The notes under the pieces are model-generated. The model was not told where the DNA came from, ran no database searches, and was given only the letters and a program-made list of their open reading frames with translations. A program made the position numbers and the translations under genes. Shown here in pieces: positions 16,448 through 24,888 of a DNA stretch of 64,000 nt. Source of the stretch: Pseudomonas arcuscaelestis (GTDB lineage Bacteria > Pseudomonadota > Gammaproteobacteria > Pseudomonadales > Pseudomonadaceae); assembly GCF_016881005.1 (NCBI RefSeq), contig NZ_JACOPV010000012.1, positions 169,561 to 233,560 on the forward strand, written 5' to 3'. The number at the start of each line of letters is the position of its first letter. The stretch's first letter is position 1.

Positions 16448-17625
16448 GTCACATCCAAGCCAAACTGCTGATTGTCGATGACCTGCCAGAAAACCTGCTG
16501 GCACTGGATGCGCTGGTCAAGGGTGAAGACCGCGATGTCTACCAGGCCCAGTCTGCCGACCAGGCGCTTTCGTTATTGCTTGAGCACGAGTTCGCCCTGG
16601 CCATTCTCGATGTGCAGATGCCGGGAATGAACGGCTTCGAGCTGGCCGAATTAATGCGCGGCACAGAGAAAACCAAGAACATCCCCATTGTTTTTGTCAG
16701 CGCTGCCGGGCGCGAGATGAACTATGCCTTCAAGGGCTACGAAAGCGGCGCAGTGGACTTCCTGCACAAGCCGCTGGATAACCAGGCGGTGAAAAGCAAG
16801 GTGGCGGTGTTCGTCGATCTGTTCCGTCAGCGCAAGGCCCTGGGCCAGCAACTGGAGGCTATCGAGCGCAGTCGTGCAGAGCAGGAGCAATTGCTCACGC
16901 AACTGCAAGCGGCGCGAGCGGAGCTGGAGCACGCCGTGCGGATGCGCGACGATTTCATGTCGATTGTTTCCCACGAATTGCGCACTCCGCTGAACGGCCT
17001 GATTCTCGAAACCCAACTGCGCAAGCTGCACTTGGCGCGGGACAATGCCGACGCTTTTGCCCTAGACAAGATGCGGGCGATGGTCGATCGCGACGAGCGC
17101 CAGATCAACAGCTTGATCCGCTTGATCGAAGATATGCTCGATGTGTCCAGGATCCGCACCGGCAAACTGTCCATCCGCCCCAGCCAATTTGACCTCACGC
17201 GCCTGGTCGGTGGCTTGATCGAGAATTTCGCCGCCCAGGCCGCAGCAGCGCAATCAACCATTGAACTGAAGATCGATGCGCCATTGCTCGGGGTCTGGGA
17301 TGAGTTCCGCATTGAGCAAGTGCTCGCCAATCTGTTGACTAATGCCTTGCGCTACGGCGCCAAGCAGCCCGTTACCGTGCGCGCCTACCAGCAGCAACAG
17401 TGGGCGTGTATCGAGGTGAGTGATCAGGGCATCGGTATCAGTGAGGAAAATCAGCAGCGGATTTTCCAGCAGTTCGAGCGTGTTGACTCAAACCAGGGCT
17501 GTGCCGGCTTAGGTCTGGGCTTGTACATTTCCGAGCAGATTGTGCTGGCTCATGGCGGCCGCATCGAGGTACGCAGCGCCGAAGGACAGGGGGCGACCTT
17601 TACTTTGCGCCTGCCGCTGGCCTGA
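16441..17625 (+). CDS. Receiver-histidine kinase (REC-HisKA-HATPase)
   Basis: A 394-residue cytoplasmic protein that starts with a receiver domain (phosphorylated Asp57 in LAILDVQMPGMNG; Lys in LHKPLD), continues through a coiled coil of about 40 residues, and ends with a histidine kinase core: His178 in VSHELRTPLNG, NLLTNALRYG, DQGIGI and GLGLGLY. The receiver-before-kinase layout lets it accept phosphate from the upstream hybrid kinase and change its own kinase output, giving a serial relay. There is no membrane segment. The ATG lies within the last codons of the cheB gene, so this is the fourth gene of a tightly coupled operon that ends here. Confidence 0.9.
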   Translation: MLSHIQAKLLIVDDLPENLLALDALVKGEDRDVYQAQSADQALSLLLEHEFALAILDVQMPGMNGFELAELMRGTEKTKNIPIVFVSAAGREMNYAFKGYESGAVDFLHKPLDNQAVKSKVAVFVDLFRQRKALGQQLEAIERSRAEQEQLLTQLQAARAELEHAVRMRDDFMSIVSHELRTPLNGLILETQLRKLHLARDNADAFALDKMRAMVDRDERQINSLIRLIEDMLDVSRIRTGKLSIRPSQFDLTRLVGGLIENFAAQAAAAQSTIELKIDAPLLGVWDEFRIEQVLANLLTNALRYGAKQPVTVRAYQQQQWACIEVSDQGIGISEENQQRIFQQFERVDSNQGCAGLGLGLYISEQIVLAHGGRIEVRSAEGQGATFTLRLPLA

Positions 17626-17769
17626 ATACCGCACACCGCTTGGCGTCAGCGCTTTTACCTCCGGCTCGCGCAGACAGTTCCGACGAAATTTGCTGCGACT
17701 AGCTGATACTCCTTCTGCCTGTGAAGGCGTGTGATGACTCCCTGGTAACTCATCACTGGGAGTAAGCGC

Positions 17770-19212
17770 ATGTCTATTCTCGCGGCAAAGGAAAGCACGG
17801 GTCCGTGTCTTCGCGTCGGCGTGTTTTTCGACGGCACCGGTAATAATCTGCACAACAGCGAGTTGGCAGCTGCCTGCATGGGGCCTGATACCCATTTGCC
17901 AAACGCGCCGCCTGCGCTACGCGAACGCTGCGCAGCATACGGCTACGATGGGCGCGGGAGTGTACCGAACGACAGCTATGGCACTGCCAAAAGCAATATT
18001 GCCAGGTTATATGAACTGTATCGGGATCAGGTCGCCGAGCAGGTGCAGGACGGTCAGGCGAGCGCGAGCCTGAAGGTGTACGTCGAAGGAATCGGTACGC
18101 AGGCGGGTGCGAAGGATTCGCCCCTGAGCATGATGACCGGCCGCTACAGCTCTGGTGTGATTGCCCGAGCGCAACAGGCGCCCGCCGCGATTATTGAGCA
18201 GGTAATGCGCTGGTCGGCCGGTAACCCAGGGACAAGCGTTCAACGCATCGAATTCGACATCTTCGGTTTCAGCCGTGGAGCAGCAGCGGCTCGGCATTTT
18301 GCCAATGACCTGGGCAAAGGCGCCGCCAGTGTGTTGGCGCAACTATGGCCGACGTCCGCGGCGTTGCTGGCAGAAAATTTCGACTGGCAGTCGACACAAT
18401 TCATGGCAATCAACTTCATCGGTTTGTACGACTCTGTCGCAGCGATCATCTCGGCTCTCGACGGTAATTTCAGCCCAGCCAATGCTCAATACTCTGGCAT
18501 TGAAATGAGGCTCAAGCCGACTGCTGCCCGAAAGATTGTGCAACTGGTGGCGCGGGACGAACAGCGCAAGAATTTTCCGTTGACCCAGACAGACAACGAT
18601 ATTGTGGTGCCAGGCGCGCACTCCGATGTGGGCGGCGGTTATTTACCTGATGCGCTGGAGACCGTGGTACTGACGCGGCCGGTCAGCAGTACCGAGCCTG
18701 CCAACCTGGAAAATGGAAAAAGTCAGGCCTGCAAGAAGGCCCAGGCTTGTCTGCAACGCGACCAGCACACCTGGCAGTCGCTGAATCTACAGGTGGAGGT
18801 CTGTACTCAGGTGGACGCATTGCAGCCTGCCAAACGCGATACACCTGCCGAGAAGCGCGTCATTGCGTTTGTGCAAGGCAAGCGCCAAGTGGCGGGTGAT
18901 CTGGCACTGGTTTACCTGCGTATCATGCACCGGCTGGGTGTTGATCAGGATGTGCCGTTCCAAGCACTGGATGAGCAGGGCATGGCGTTGCCACCTGCAT
19001 TGCAGGTAATCGCCGACAAGCTGATGCAACAGGCACAGGGGCAGCAGGCGGCTTTGCCGTTGAGTGAAAGTGAGGAAGCGCTGTTGCGCAAGCGTTATAT
19101 ACATCTGTCCAGCCACTGGGGCACGCAAGGTTCTGTGCGTGAGGCAATTGATGCGATTTACCTCAACCGCCCCCATGAAAGTGGCCAGCGCAGCGTCTAT
19201 CCCAATGAGTAG
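17770..19212 (+). CDS. DUF2235/Tle1-like alpha/beta-hydrolase (putative phospholipase effector)
   Basis: A 480-residue protein whose first 300 residues form a DUF2235 domain, the fold of Tle1-type phospholipases delivered by type VI secretion. It opens with VGVFFDGTGNN, typical of the family. Visible catalytic candidates are Ser168 in GFSRGAA (G-x-S-x-G), Asp221 in GLYDSVAA, and His284 in GAHSDVGGGY. There is no signal peptide or membrane segment. The ATG at 17770 follows a GGGAG site. No VgrG, PAAR or recognisable immunity gene is adjacent; the flanking genes are a kinase and a TetR regulator. It could therefore be an orphan effector or a housekeeping lipase; the sequence alone does not decide. 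Confidence 0.82.
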   Translation: MSILAAKESTGPCLRVGVFFDGTGNNLHNSELAAACMGPDTHLPNAPPALRERCAAYGYDGRGSVPNDSYGTAKSNIARLYELYRDQVAEQVQDGQASASLKVYVEGIGTQAGAKDSPLSMMTGRYSSGVIARAQQAPAAIIEQVMRWSAGNPGTSVQRIEFDIFGFSRGAAAARHFANDLGKGAASVLAQLWPTSAALLAENFDWQSTQFMAINFIGLYDSVAAIISALDGNFSPANAQYSGIEMRLKPTAARKIVQLVARDEQRKNFPLTQTDNDIVVPGAHSDVGGGYLPDALETVVLTRPVSSTEPANLENGKSQACKKAQACLQRDQHTWQSLNLQVEVCTQVDALQPAKRDTPAEKRVIAFVQGKRQVAGDLALVYLRIMHRLGVDQDVPFQALDEQGMALPPALQVIADKLMQQAQGQQAALPLSESEEALLRKRYIHLSSHWGTQGSVREAIDAIYLNRPHESGQRSVYPNE

Positions 19213-19216
19213 TCGC

Positions 19217-19810
19217 TTAAACCATCGAAGTCAGGCTTTCACCGCGCAACGTGCGTTCGATCCCGCCCAACACCATGCTTTCCATCAGTGCCAGGCCTTG
19301 GGCCTGGGGCAGTTGTGAAGCCTGTAACCAGCTGGGTACGCTGTTGAGCAGATTGGCAATGACATGAGCCGTTGCTACCAGCGCCTGGCCACGCAGGGTT
19401 GCCTTGGGCACGATCATGCGTAGCAGAGCCGCTTCATACTGTTGGCGCAACTGACCGATGCGCGCCTGTTGATCCGGGCTCAGGCAGCATTGGTCGCGTT
19501 CAGCGAGGCGAAACTGCAAGGGGCGCTCGGCATGCAGCGCCCAGTGCGCAGCGATTATTTCAGACAGTGTCTGCTGATGAGTACGACGCCCCTTGTTGAG
19601 GGCCGCAAGCAGTTCCTCATACAGCTCTTCGATCAAGTCGTAGAGCAGGTCCTGCTTGCTGGGGAAGTGGTGGTACAGCGACCCCGCCGTCAAGCCCAGG
19701 TGGCTGGCCAGTTCGCGCATGCTTACCTGGCCAAAACCCTTCTCGGCGAACAGCGCCAGAGCCCGGTCACGCCGCTCTTCGAAATTCGTACAACGCAAAG
19801 CGGCGTCCAT
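19217..19810 (-). CDS. TetR/AcrR-family transcriptional regulator
   Basis: A 197-residue repressor. The helix-turn-helix of TetR proteins is at residues about 12-55 (RRDRALALFAEKGFGQVSMRELASHLGLTAG, with the SLYHHFPSKQDLL recognition end). The helical C-terminal half would hold the ligand, probably an acyl-CoA given its neighbours. It is last in a run with 3-hydroxybutyryl-CoA dehydrogenase (11 bases upstream) and thiolase, so it likely controls that acyl-CoA pathway. It converges with the lipase gene, whose stop codon is four bases away. Confidence 0.88.
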   Translation of the reverse strand: MDAALRCTNFEERRDRALALFAEKGFGQVSMRELASHLGLTAGSLYHHFPSKQDLLYDLIEELYEELLAALNKGRRTHQQTLSEIIAAHWALHAERPLQFRLAERDQCCLSPDQQARIGQLRQQYEAALLRMIVPKATLRGQALVATAHVIANLLNSVPSWLQASQLPQAQGLALMESMVLGGIERTLRGESLTSMV

Positions 19811-19821
19811 CGACTTGCTCC

Positions 19822-20670
19822 TCAGTAGGTGAAGAAACCACGACCGCTCTTGCGCCCCAGGTAGCCGGCGGCAACCATTTCCTTGAGCAGGGGAGCAGGG
19901 CGGTATTTGCTGTCGCTATAGCCTTCGTGGAAGGCCTCGAGAATGGCCAACAGGGTGTCCAGGCCGATTAGATCAGCCAGGGCCAGCGGGCCGATTGGCT
20001 GGTTGCAGCCAAGGCGCATGCCGATGTCGATGTCTTCGGCACTGGCCAGGCCTTCCTGCAGCACGAAGATCGCTTCATTGATCATCGGCACCAGGATACG
20101 GTTGACCACGAAGCCTGGACGGTTGCCAGCGCTGATAGGCGTCTTGCCGACCCGCTCGGTCAGGGCCATCGCCGTGGCGTGGGTGGCGTTACTGGTTTGC
20201 AGGCCGCGAATGATCTCGACCAGGGCCATCATCGGCACCGGATTGAAGAAATGTACACCGATAAAGCGCTCGGGGTGGCTGACTGCCGCCCCCAGCTGGG
20301 TGATCGACAGCGACGACGTGTTAGTGGCGATCACGCACTCACTGCTGACGCTCGAAGCAATCTGCTGGAGGATGCGCACTTTCAGTTCGAGGTTCTCGGT
20401 AGCCGCCTCGATCACCATTTGCGCCTGCTGCAACTGGGCGTAGTCGGTGCTGGTGCGAATCCGCGCGACAGCTGCCTGGGCAACGTCGGCGGCCAGGACC
20501 TGCTTGCTGACCTGACGCTCCAGGTTTTTACGCAAGGTGGCCAGGCCGCGCTCCAGCGCAGCGTCGGAAACATCAATCAGGGTGACCTGGTAACCGGCCA
20601 CCGCACAGACCTGGGCAATACCATTGCCCATGGTGCCAGCGCCGATCACCGCAATATTTTCAATACTCAC
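19822..20670 (-). CDS. hbd: 3-hydroxybutyryl-CoA dehydrogenase
   Basis: A 282-residue NAD(P)-dependent dehydrogenase that interconverts 3-hydroxybutyryl-CoA and acetoacetyl-CoA. The N-terminal Rossmann fold has IAVIGAGTMGNGIAQVCA; the catalytic HFFNPVPMM segment with its His-Glu relay partner, and GFVVNRILVPMINEA followed by DIDIGMRLGCNQPIGPLALAD, are characteristic. Its length matches stand-alone Hbd/PaaH-type enzymes, not the large FadB. It lies 16 bases downstream of the thiolase gene, so the two make a short unit for C4 acyl-CoA formation or breakdown. The symbol denotes the family; PaaH-like use in aromatic degradation is an alternative, but no paa genes are present. Confidence 0.92.
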   Translation of the reverse strand: MSIENIAVIGAGTMGNGIAQVCAVAGYQVTLIDVSDAALERGLATLRKNLERQVSKQVLAADVAQAAVARIRTSTDYAQLQQAQMVIEAATENLELKVRILQQIASSVSSECVIATNTSSLSITQLGAAVSHPERFIGVHFFNPVPMMALVEIIRGLQTSNATHATAMALTERVGKTPISAGNRPGFVVNRILVPMINEAIFVLQEGLASAEDIDIGMRLGCNQPIGPLALADLIGLDTLLAILEAFHEGYSDSKYRPAPLLKEMVAAGYLGRKSGRGFFTY

Positions 20671-20686
20671 GTTCAGAGCTCCTTGT

Positions 20687-21871
20687 TCAGACGCGCTCGA
20701 AGACTACGGCGATGCCTTGGCCGCCGCCGATGCACATGGTTGCCAGTGCGTAGCGGCCTTCGATGCGTTGCAGCTCGTGGATAGCCTTGGTAGCGATGAT
20801 TGCGCCGGTAGCACCGACTGGGTGACCCAGGGAAATGCCGGAACCGTTGGGGTTGACCTTCTCCGGATCAAAGCCCAGCTCTGCCGCCACGGCGCAGGCT
20901 TGGGCAGCAAAGGCTTCGTTGGACTCGATCACATCCAGGTCGGCGATCTGCAGGCCGGCTTTTTCCAAGGCCTTGCGCGTGGCCGGAACCGGGCCAAGGC
21001 CCATCAACTCAGGTTCTACGCCAGCGTGGGCATAGCTGACCAGGCGGGCGAGGGGCTTGAGGCCGTGGCGTTTGACGAAGTCGCCAGTGGCCAGGACCAG
21101 GGCGCCGGCGCCGTCGTTCAGGCCGCTGGCGTTACCGGCGGTGACGGTGCCGTCTTTCTTGAAGGCCGCTTTCATGCCGCCCAGCTGTTCAGCGGTGACT
21201 TCGCCGCGCACGTGCTCGTCGATTTCAAAGCGCACGGTGCCTTTACGGCCAGGAATGTCGATAGGCACGATCTGGCTGTCGAAACGGCCTTCGGCAATGG
21301 CGCGGGCAGCGCGCTGCTGGCTGACCAGTGCCAGGTCGTCCTGCATCTGGCGGGTGATGCCATTACGCTCGGCAACGTTTTCGGCAGTGATGCCCATATG
21401 GAAGCCGGCAAAAGGATCGTGGAGAACGCCGAGCATGTAGTCCACGCCCTTCAGATCACCCATGCGCGCACCCCAGCGAGCTTGTGGCAGCAGGTAAGGG
21501 CCACGGCTCATGGATTCGGCACCGGCAGCCACCACCGCCTCGGCGTCACCGAGCAGCAGGCTTTGGGCGGCAGATACAATGGCCTGCAGCCCCGAACCAC
21601 ACAGGCGGTTGACGTTGAAGGCTGGGGTTTCCTTGGGAATGCCGGCATTCATCGCCGCAACGCGGGCCAGATAGGCATCGCGTGCCTCGGTTGGAATCAC
21701 CGTACCCATTACCACGTGGCCGATTTGCTCAGGTGCCACACCGGCGCGCTCGATAGCCGCGCGGGTTACGCTGCTGGCCAGGTCAGCCAGGGGAAGGTCC
21801 TTGAGAGAACCGCCAAAACTGCCAATGGCCGAACGAACGGCGCTGACTACGTAGATTTCCGGGGTGTTCAT
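20687..21871 (-). CDS. Acetyl-CoA C-acetyltransferase (thiolase)
   Basis: A 394-residue thiolase that condenses or cleaves acyl-CoA, here probably acetoacetyl-CoA. The nucleophilic cysteine is in VNRLCGSGLQ; the substrate loop NEAFAAQA, the GHPVGATGA motif and the second cysteine in CIGGGQG complete the active site. The length fits degradative or biosynthetic tetrameric thiolases such as AtoB, PhaA and BktB. The ATG at 21871 begins the conserved MNTPEIYVVSAVRSAIGSFGG. It is the first gene of the unit with hbd and a TetR gene, and is divergent from an AraC regulator 168 bases away that may activate it. Confidence 0.92.
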   Translation of the reverse strand: MNTPEIYVVSAVRSAIGSFGGSLKDLPLADLASSVTRAAIERAGVAPEQIGHVVMGTVIPTEARDAYLARVAAMNAGIPKETPAFNVNRLCGSGLQAIVSAAQSLLLGDAEAVVAAGAESMSRGPYLLPQARWGARMGDLKGVDYMLGVLHDPFAGFHMGITAENVAERNGITRQMQDDLALVSQQRAARAIAEGRFDSQIVPIDIPGRKGTVRFEIDEHVRGEVTAEQLGGMKAAFKKDGTVTAGNASGLNDGAGALVLATGDFVKRHGLKPLARLVSYAHAGVEPELMGLGPVPATRKALEKAGLQIADLDVIESNEAFAAQACAVAAELGFDPEKVNPNGSGISLGHPVGATGAIIATKAIHELQRIEGRYALATMCIGGGQGIAVVFERV

Positions 21872-22039
21872 AATCGACTCCAGTATGCGAATACATGGCG
21901 GGACGGTGGCAGGCTCTGACAGAATGCACACTTCGCCAGGTTCAGGTTGCCATTGAGTCTAGGCAAAGCCTTTCACTGGGCCTATGCCATAACTGTTCAC
22001 TGAAACTGGTATTTTTTGCCATACCTTGCGGAATCCGCC

Positions 22040-23053
22040 ATGCGGGAAAACGATACAGTCGCGGTTTACTTCGTCCATAGCATGTTGCACGCCCTGCGCG
22101 ACCAACCGCAGCGCGCGTCAGCGTTGCTGCGCGAGGCCGGCATCGATCCGGCAGTGCTCGATGTCGCTGGGGCGCGCGTCTCGGCGACAGCGTTCACCCG
22201 GCTCTGGCTGATTCTGATCCAGGCCCTGGACGATGAATTCTTCAGCCTCGACAGCCATGGTATGCCGATGGGCAGTTTCGCCCTGATCTGTCGCGGCCTG
22301 ATCCAGGAGCCCAACCTGAAAAAGGCCCTGCGTCAGTGCCTAGTGTACTTTGGTCTGTTTTTACGCGATGTGAGTGCGAGCCTGTCGATCAAGGGCGGGC
22401 GGGCAGTAATAAGCGTGCAGTCACACATCGAAGATCCAACGACTCGGGTGTATGCCGAGGAAACCTTTTTCGCTCTGGTGATCAGCTTGATGTGCTGGTT
22501 GGGTGGGCAACGCCTGGTCATCGACCGCACTGCGCTGACTGATACAAGGCCTTCTCAGGACGACGATTTGTTGCTTTGGGGGCCCAATCTGCAGTTGGGG
22601 GCAGGGGTAAGTGAAATCGAGTTTGCCGCTGACTACCTGCGCTTGCCGGTGATTCAGGACCTGGCCGGGCTCAAGACGTTTTTACGCAGTGCGCCACAAT
22701 GGCTGGTAATTCGCTATCGCAACCAGAATGGCCAGGTGGCTCAGGTCTACCGCTATTTGCGTGAGCACGATCAGGGGCAGTGGCCAACCTTGGTGGCCAT
22801 GGCCAAGCGCCAGGGGCTGAGCGCAAGCAGCTTTCGCCGGCAATTGGAACGCGAGGGGCGTTCGTTCCAGCAAATCAAGGATGAAGTACGACGGGCAACG
22901 GCTTTCGAGTGCTTGCGCGAAACCGATATGAGCATTGCTGAAATAGCCGAACGCACCGGGTTCCAGGAGCCCAGTGCGTTTCATCGTGCGTTCAAGAAGT
23001 GGACCGGTGAAAGTCCGGGTGGTTATCGCTTACGCATGGCTGTCAGGGGTTAG
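22040..23053 (+). CDS. AraC-family transcriptional regulator (arabinose-binding-like N-terminus)
   Basis: A 337-residue activator. Residues about 20-210 form the all-purpose N-terminal domain seen in OruR/ArgR-like AraC proteins of pseudomonads. The C-terminal 100 residues hold two helix-turn-helix units: LVAMAKRQGLSASSFRRQL, and SIAEIAERTGFQEPSAFHRAFKKWTGESPGGYR. The ATG at 22040 (MRENDTVAVYF) is chosen over an upstream TTG. It is divergent from the thiolase-hbd genes and is their best candidate regulator. Its 3' end overlaps the convergent DapA-like gene by 24 bases. Confidence 0.9.
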   Translation: MRENDTVAVYFVHSMLHALRDQPQRASALLREAGIDPAVLDVAGARVSATAFTRLWLILIQALDDEFFSLDSHGMPMGSFALICRGLIQEPNLKKALRQCLVYFGLFLRDVSASLSIKGGRAVISVQSHIEDPTTRVYAEETFFALVISLMCWLGGQRLVIDRTALTDTRPSQDDDLLLWGPNLQLGAGVSEIEFAADYLRLPVIQDLAGLKTFLRSAPQWLVIRYRNQNGQVAQVYRYLREHDQGQWPTLVAMAKRQGLSASSFRRQLEREGRSFQQIKDEVRRATAFECLRETDMSIAEIAERTGFQEPSAFHRAFKKWTGESPGGYRLRMAVRG

Positions 23054-23932
23054 CAGATTGCCCATAAGCTGGCGCAGGTGATCCTGACCGGCCTGGTTAA
23101 GGGCAAACACCGGACGACGAGGTTCGCCTACTGGCAAACCACTGATGGCCAATCCGGCTTTGACAGTAGCGGGCAGGCCGGCCTTGAGGATGAAGTCCAG
23201 CAGCGGCAATTGACGGTAGAACACCGCTTTGGCGGTTTCCAGGTCGTTGGCCACCACCGCCTTGTACAGCGACTGGTTGAGTTCGGGAATCAGGTTGGCC
23301 GCCGCTGTACACCAGCCGCTGGCACCGGCAATGAATGCTTCCAGGGCCATTGGGTTGCAGCCGTTGTAAAACGGCACCTTACCTTCACCGAGCAGTTGCA
23401 GCTTGTGCATACGCTGAATGTCGCCGGTGCTTTCCTTGACCATTGTTACATTCTCGACTTCCCGCACGATGCGCAGGATCAGTTCCACCGACATGTCGGT
23501 GCCGCTGGTAGCCGGGTTGTTGTAGAGCATGATGGGAATGTTAATGCTGGCGCCGATTGCTTGATAGTGCGCGAAAATCTCGGCTTCGCTGAGTTTCCAG
23601 TAAGCGGTTGGCAGGACCATGACCGCATCGGCGCCATGAGTCTGGGCAAAGCGCGCACGGCGGATGGCGCCAGCGGTGGTGAGGTCCGAGACGCTGACAA
23701 TGGTCGGCACTCTGCCGGCGATGTGCGCCAGGCTGAATTCGGTGGCCTGGTCCCACTCCCGATCACTCAGGTAGGCGCCTTCACCGGTGCTGCCCAGGGG
23801 CGCGATGGCATGCACGCCACCTGCGATCAAGCGATCGATGGACAGACCCAGGGCCGCGAGGTCAAGGTGCTGGCCGTCGCGGGTGAAGGGCGTAATGGTG
23901 TAGCCGATGATGCCGTGGAATTGAGTCGTCAT
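23030..23932 (-). CDS. Dihydrodipicolinate synthase-family lyase (DapA-like)
   Basis: A 300-residue TIM-barrel class I aldolase/lyase. The family signature GGVHAIAPLGSTGEGAYLS is near residue 40; the bridging Tyr region is seen as PIMLYNNPATSG, and the Schiff-base Lys as TMVKESTGDIQRM near residue 160. Members split or condense pyruvate-containing substrates, such as 4-hydroxy-2-oxo acids or sialic acid. It is unlikely to be the biosynthetic dapA, as it sits with a class II aldolase (37 bases upstream) and faces an XRE-cupin regulator, so it looks catabolic. The substrate is not deducible. The ATG at 23932 starts MTTQFHGIIGYTITPF. Confidence 0.87.
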   Translation of the reverse strand: MTTQFHGIIGYTITPFTRDGQHLDLAALGLSIDRLIAGGVHAIAPLGSTGEGAYLSDREWDQATEFSLAHIAGRVPTIVSVSDLTTAGAIRRARFAQTHGADAVMVLPTAYWKLSEAEIFAHYQAIGASINIPIMLYNNPATSGTDMSVELILRIVREVENVTMVKESTGDIQRMHKLQLLGEGKVPFYNGCNPMALEAFIAGASGWCTAAANLIPELNQSLYKAVVANDLETAKAVFYRQLPLLDFILKAGLPATVKAGLAISGLPVGEPRRPVFALNQAGQDHLRQLMGNLLTPDSHA

Positions 23933-23969
23933 GAACAGTGCTCCGCAAGAAAGGCAAAAGGACAAGCAT

Positions 23970-24752
23970 TCAGCTCAGGCAGTCGGCATGAGCCCGCAGG
24001 CACTGCCGCGCATAATAGTTAAAGGCTGCGCTGTGGCGTTTCGGGCGTGAGATCCAGTCATGGGCTTCGCGGCCCAGGGCTGGCTCGATGGGTTTGACTT
24101 CACCTGCGGACATGGCCAGCAATTGCAGCTTGGCCGCACGCTCGATCAACTGGGCAATGACACAGGCTTCCTCGATGCTTGCCCCGGTCGATAGCTGCCC
24201 GTGGTGCGAAAGCACAATGGCGCGCTTATCACCCAGCGCGGCGCTGATGATTTCACCTTCCTCGTTGCCCACCGGCACTCCAGGCCAGGCCTGAAGAAAC
24301 GCGCAGTCTTCATACAGCGGGCACAGGTCCATGTGCGAAACCTGCAGCGGCACCTCGAGCATCGACAAGGCCGCTACATGGGTGGGGTGGGTGTGAATGA
24401 TGCAGTTCACATCCGGGCGCGCCCGATACACCCAACTGTGAAAACGGTTGGCCGGATTGGGCATGCCCTGGCCTTCGAGTACTTCAAGGTCTTCATTGAC
24501 CAGCAGCAAGTTGCTCGCGGTGATCTCGTCGAAGCCTAGCCCCAGTTGCTGGGTGAAAAAGGTGCCAGGTTGTGGTCCGCGGGTGCTGATTTGCCCGGCC
24601 AGGCCCGAATCATGACCGTTGTCGAAGAGAATTCGACACGTCAGGGCCAGCTTTTCCCGTGCAGTCCACGTATTATCGGCAAGCGAGCCTTGCATCTGTG
24701 TAAGGGCCTGCTTTATCAGCTGGTCCTTGGGCAGTGCCAAAGTCTTGGCCAT
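23970..24752 (-). CDS. Class II aldolase/adducin-family protein
   Basis: A 260-residue metal-dependent aldolase-like protein. The zinc-binding His pair lies in IIHTHPTHVAALS, and a third His in VLSHHGQLSTG; the catalytic-loop region LLVNEDLEVLEG precedes it. Family members include fuculose-phosphate aldolase and several decarboxylase or dehydratase-like enzymes. It is co-directional with the DapA-like gene and is divergent from an XRE-cupin regulator across a region containing a perfect palindrome. The two enzymes could act in sequence on a hydroxylated oxo-acid; that is inference. No transporter gene accompanies them. Confidence 0.85.
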   Translation of the reverse strand: MAKTLALPKDQLIKQALTQMQGSLADNTWTAREKLALTCRILFDNGHDSGLAGQISTRGPQPGTFFTQQLGLGFDEITASNLLLVNEDLEVLEGQGMPNPANRFHSWVYRARPDVNCIIHTHPTHVAALSMLEVPLQVSHMDLCPLYEDCAFLQAWPGVPVGNEEGEIISAALGDKRAIVLSHHGQLSTGASIEEACVIAQLIERAAKLQLLAMSAGEVKPIEPALGREAHDWISRPKRHSAAFNYYARQCLRAHADCLS

Positions 24753-24832
24753 AGGGATATCCTCGATGGTGTAGAGAAAATGTCAGGCTGGCCCGCCCCG
24801 GCTACTTGGAAGGTGAAGGGGCGGTTAAGCGC

Positions 24833-24869
24833 ATGACACAAAAAAGGATAAATGACACAATGTGTCATT
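24833..24869. promoter_or_regulatory. Perfect palindromic operator upstream of the XRE-cupin gene
   Basis: AATGACACA-A-TGTGTCATT at 24851-24869 is a perfect 9-1-9 palindrome. A further half-site, ATGACACA, lies at 24833-24840. It sits 19 bases before the regulator ATG at 24889 and about 80 bases before the divergent aldolase gene, fitting a shared operator. Confidence 0.65.
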
Positions 24870-24888
24870 AGCAAGTAAAAGCTTGCCC

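Noticed and set aside
20624..21919. 431-codon plus-strand frame over the thiolase gene
   Set aside because: It is a shadow: low-complexity composition, no motif, and the thiolase active-site motifs are on the other strand.
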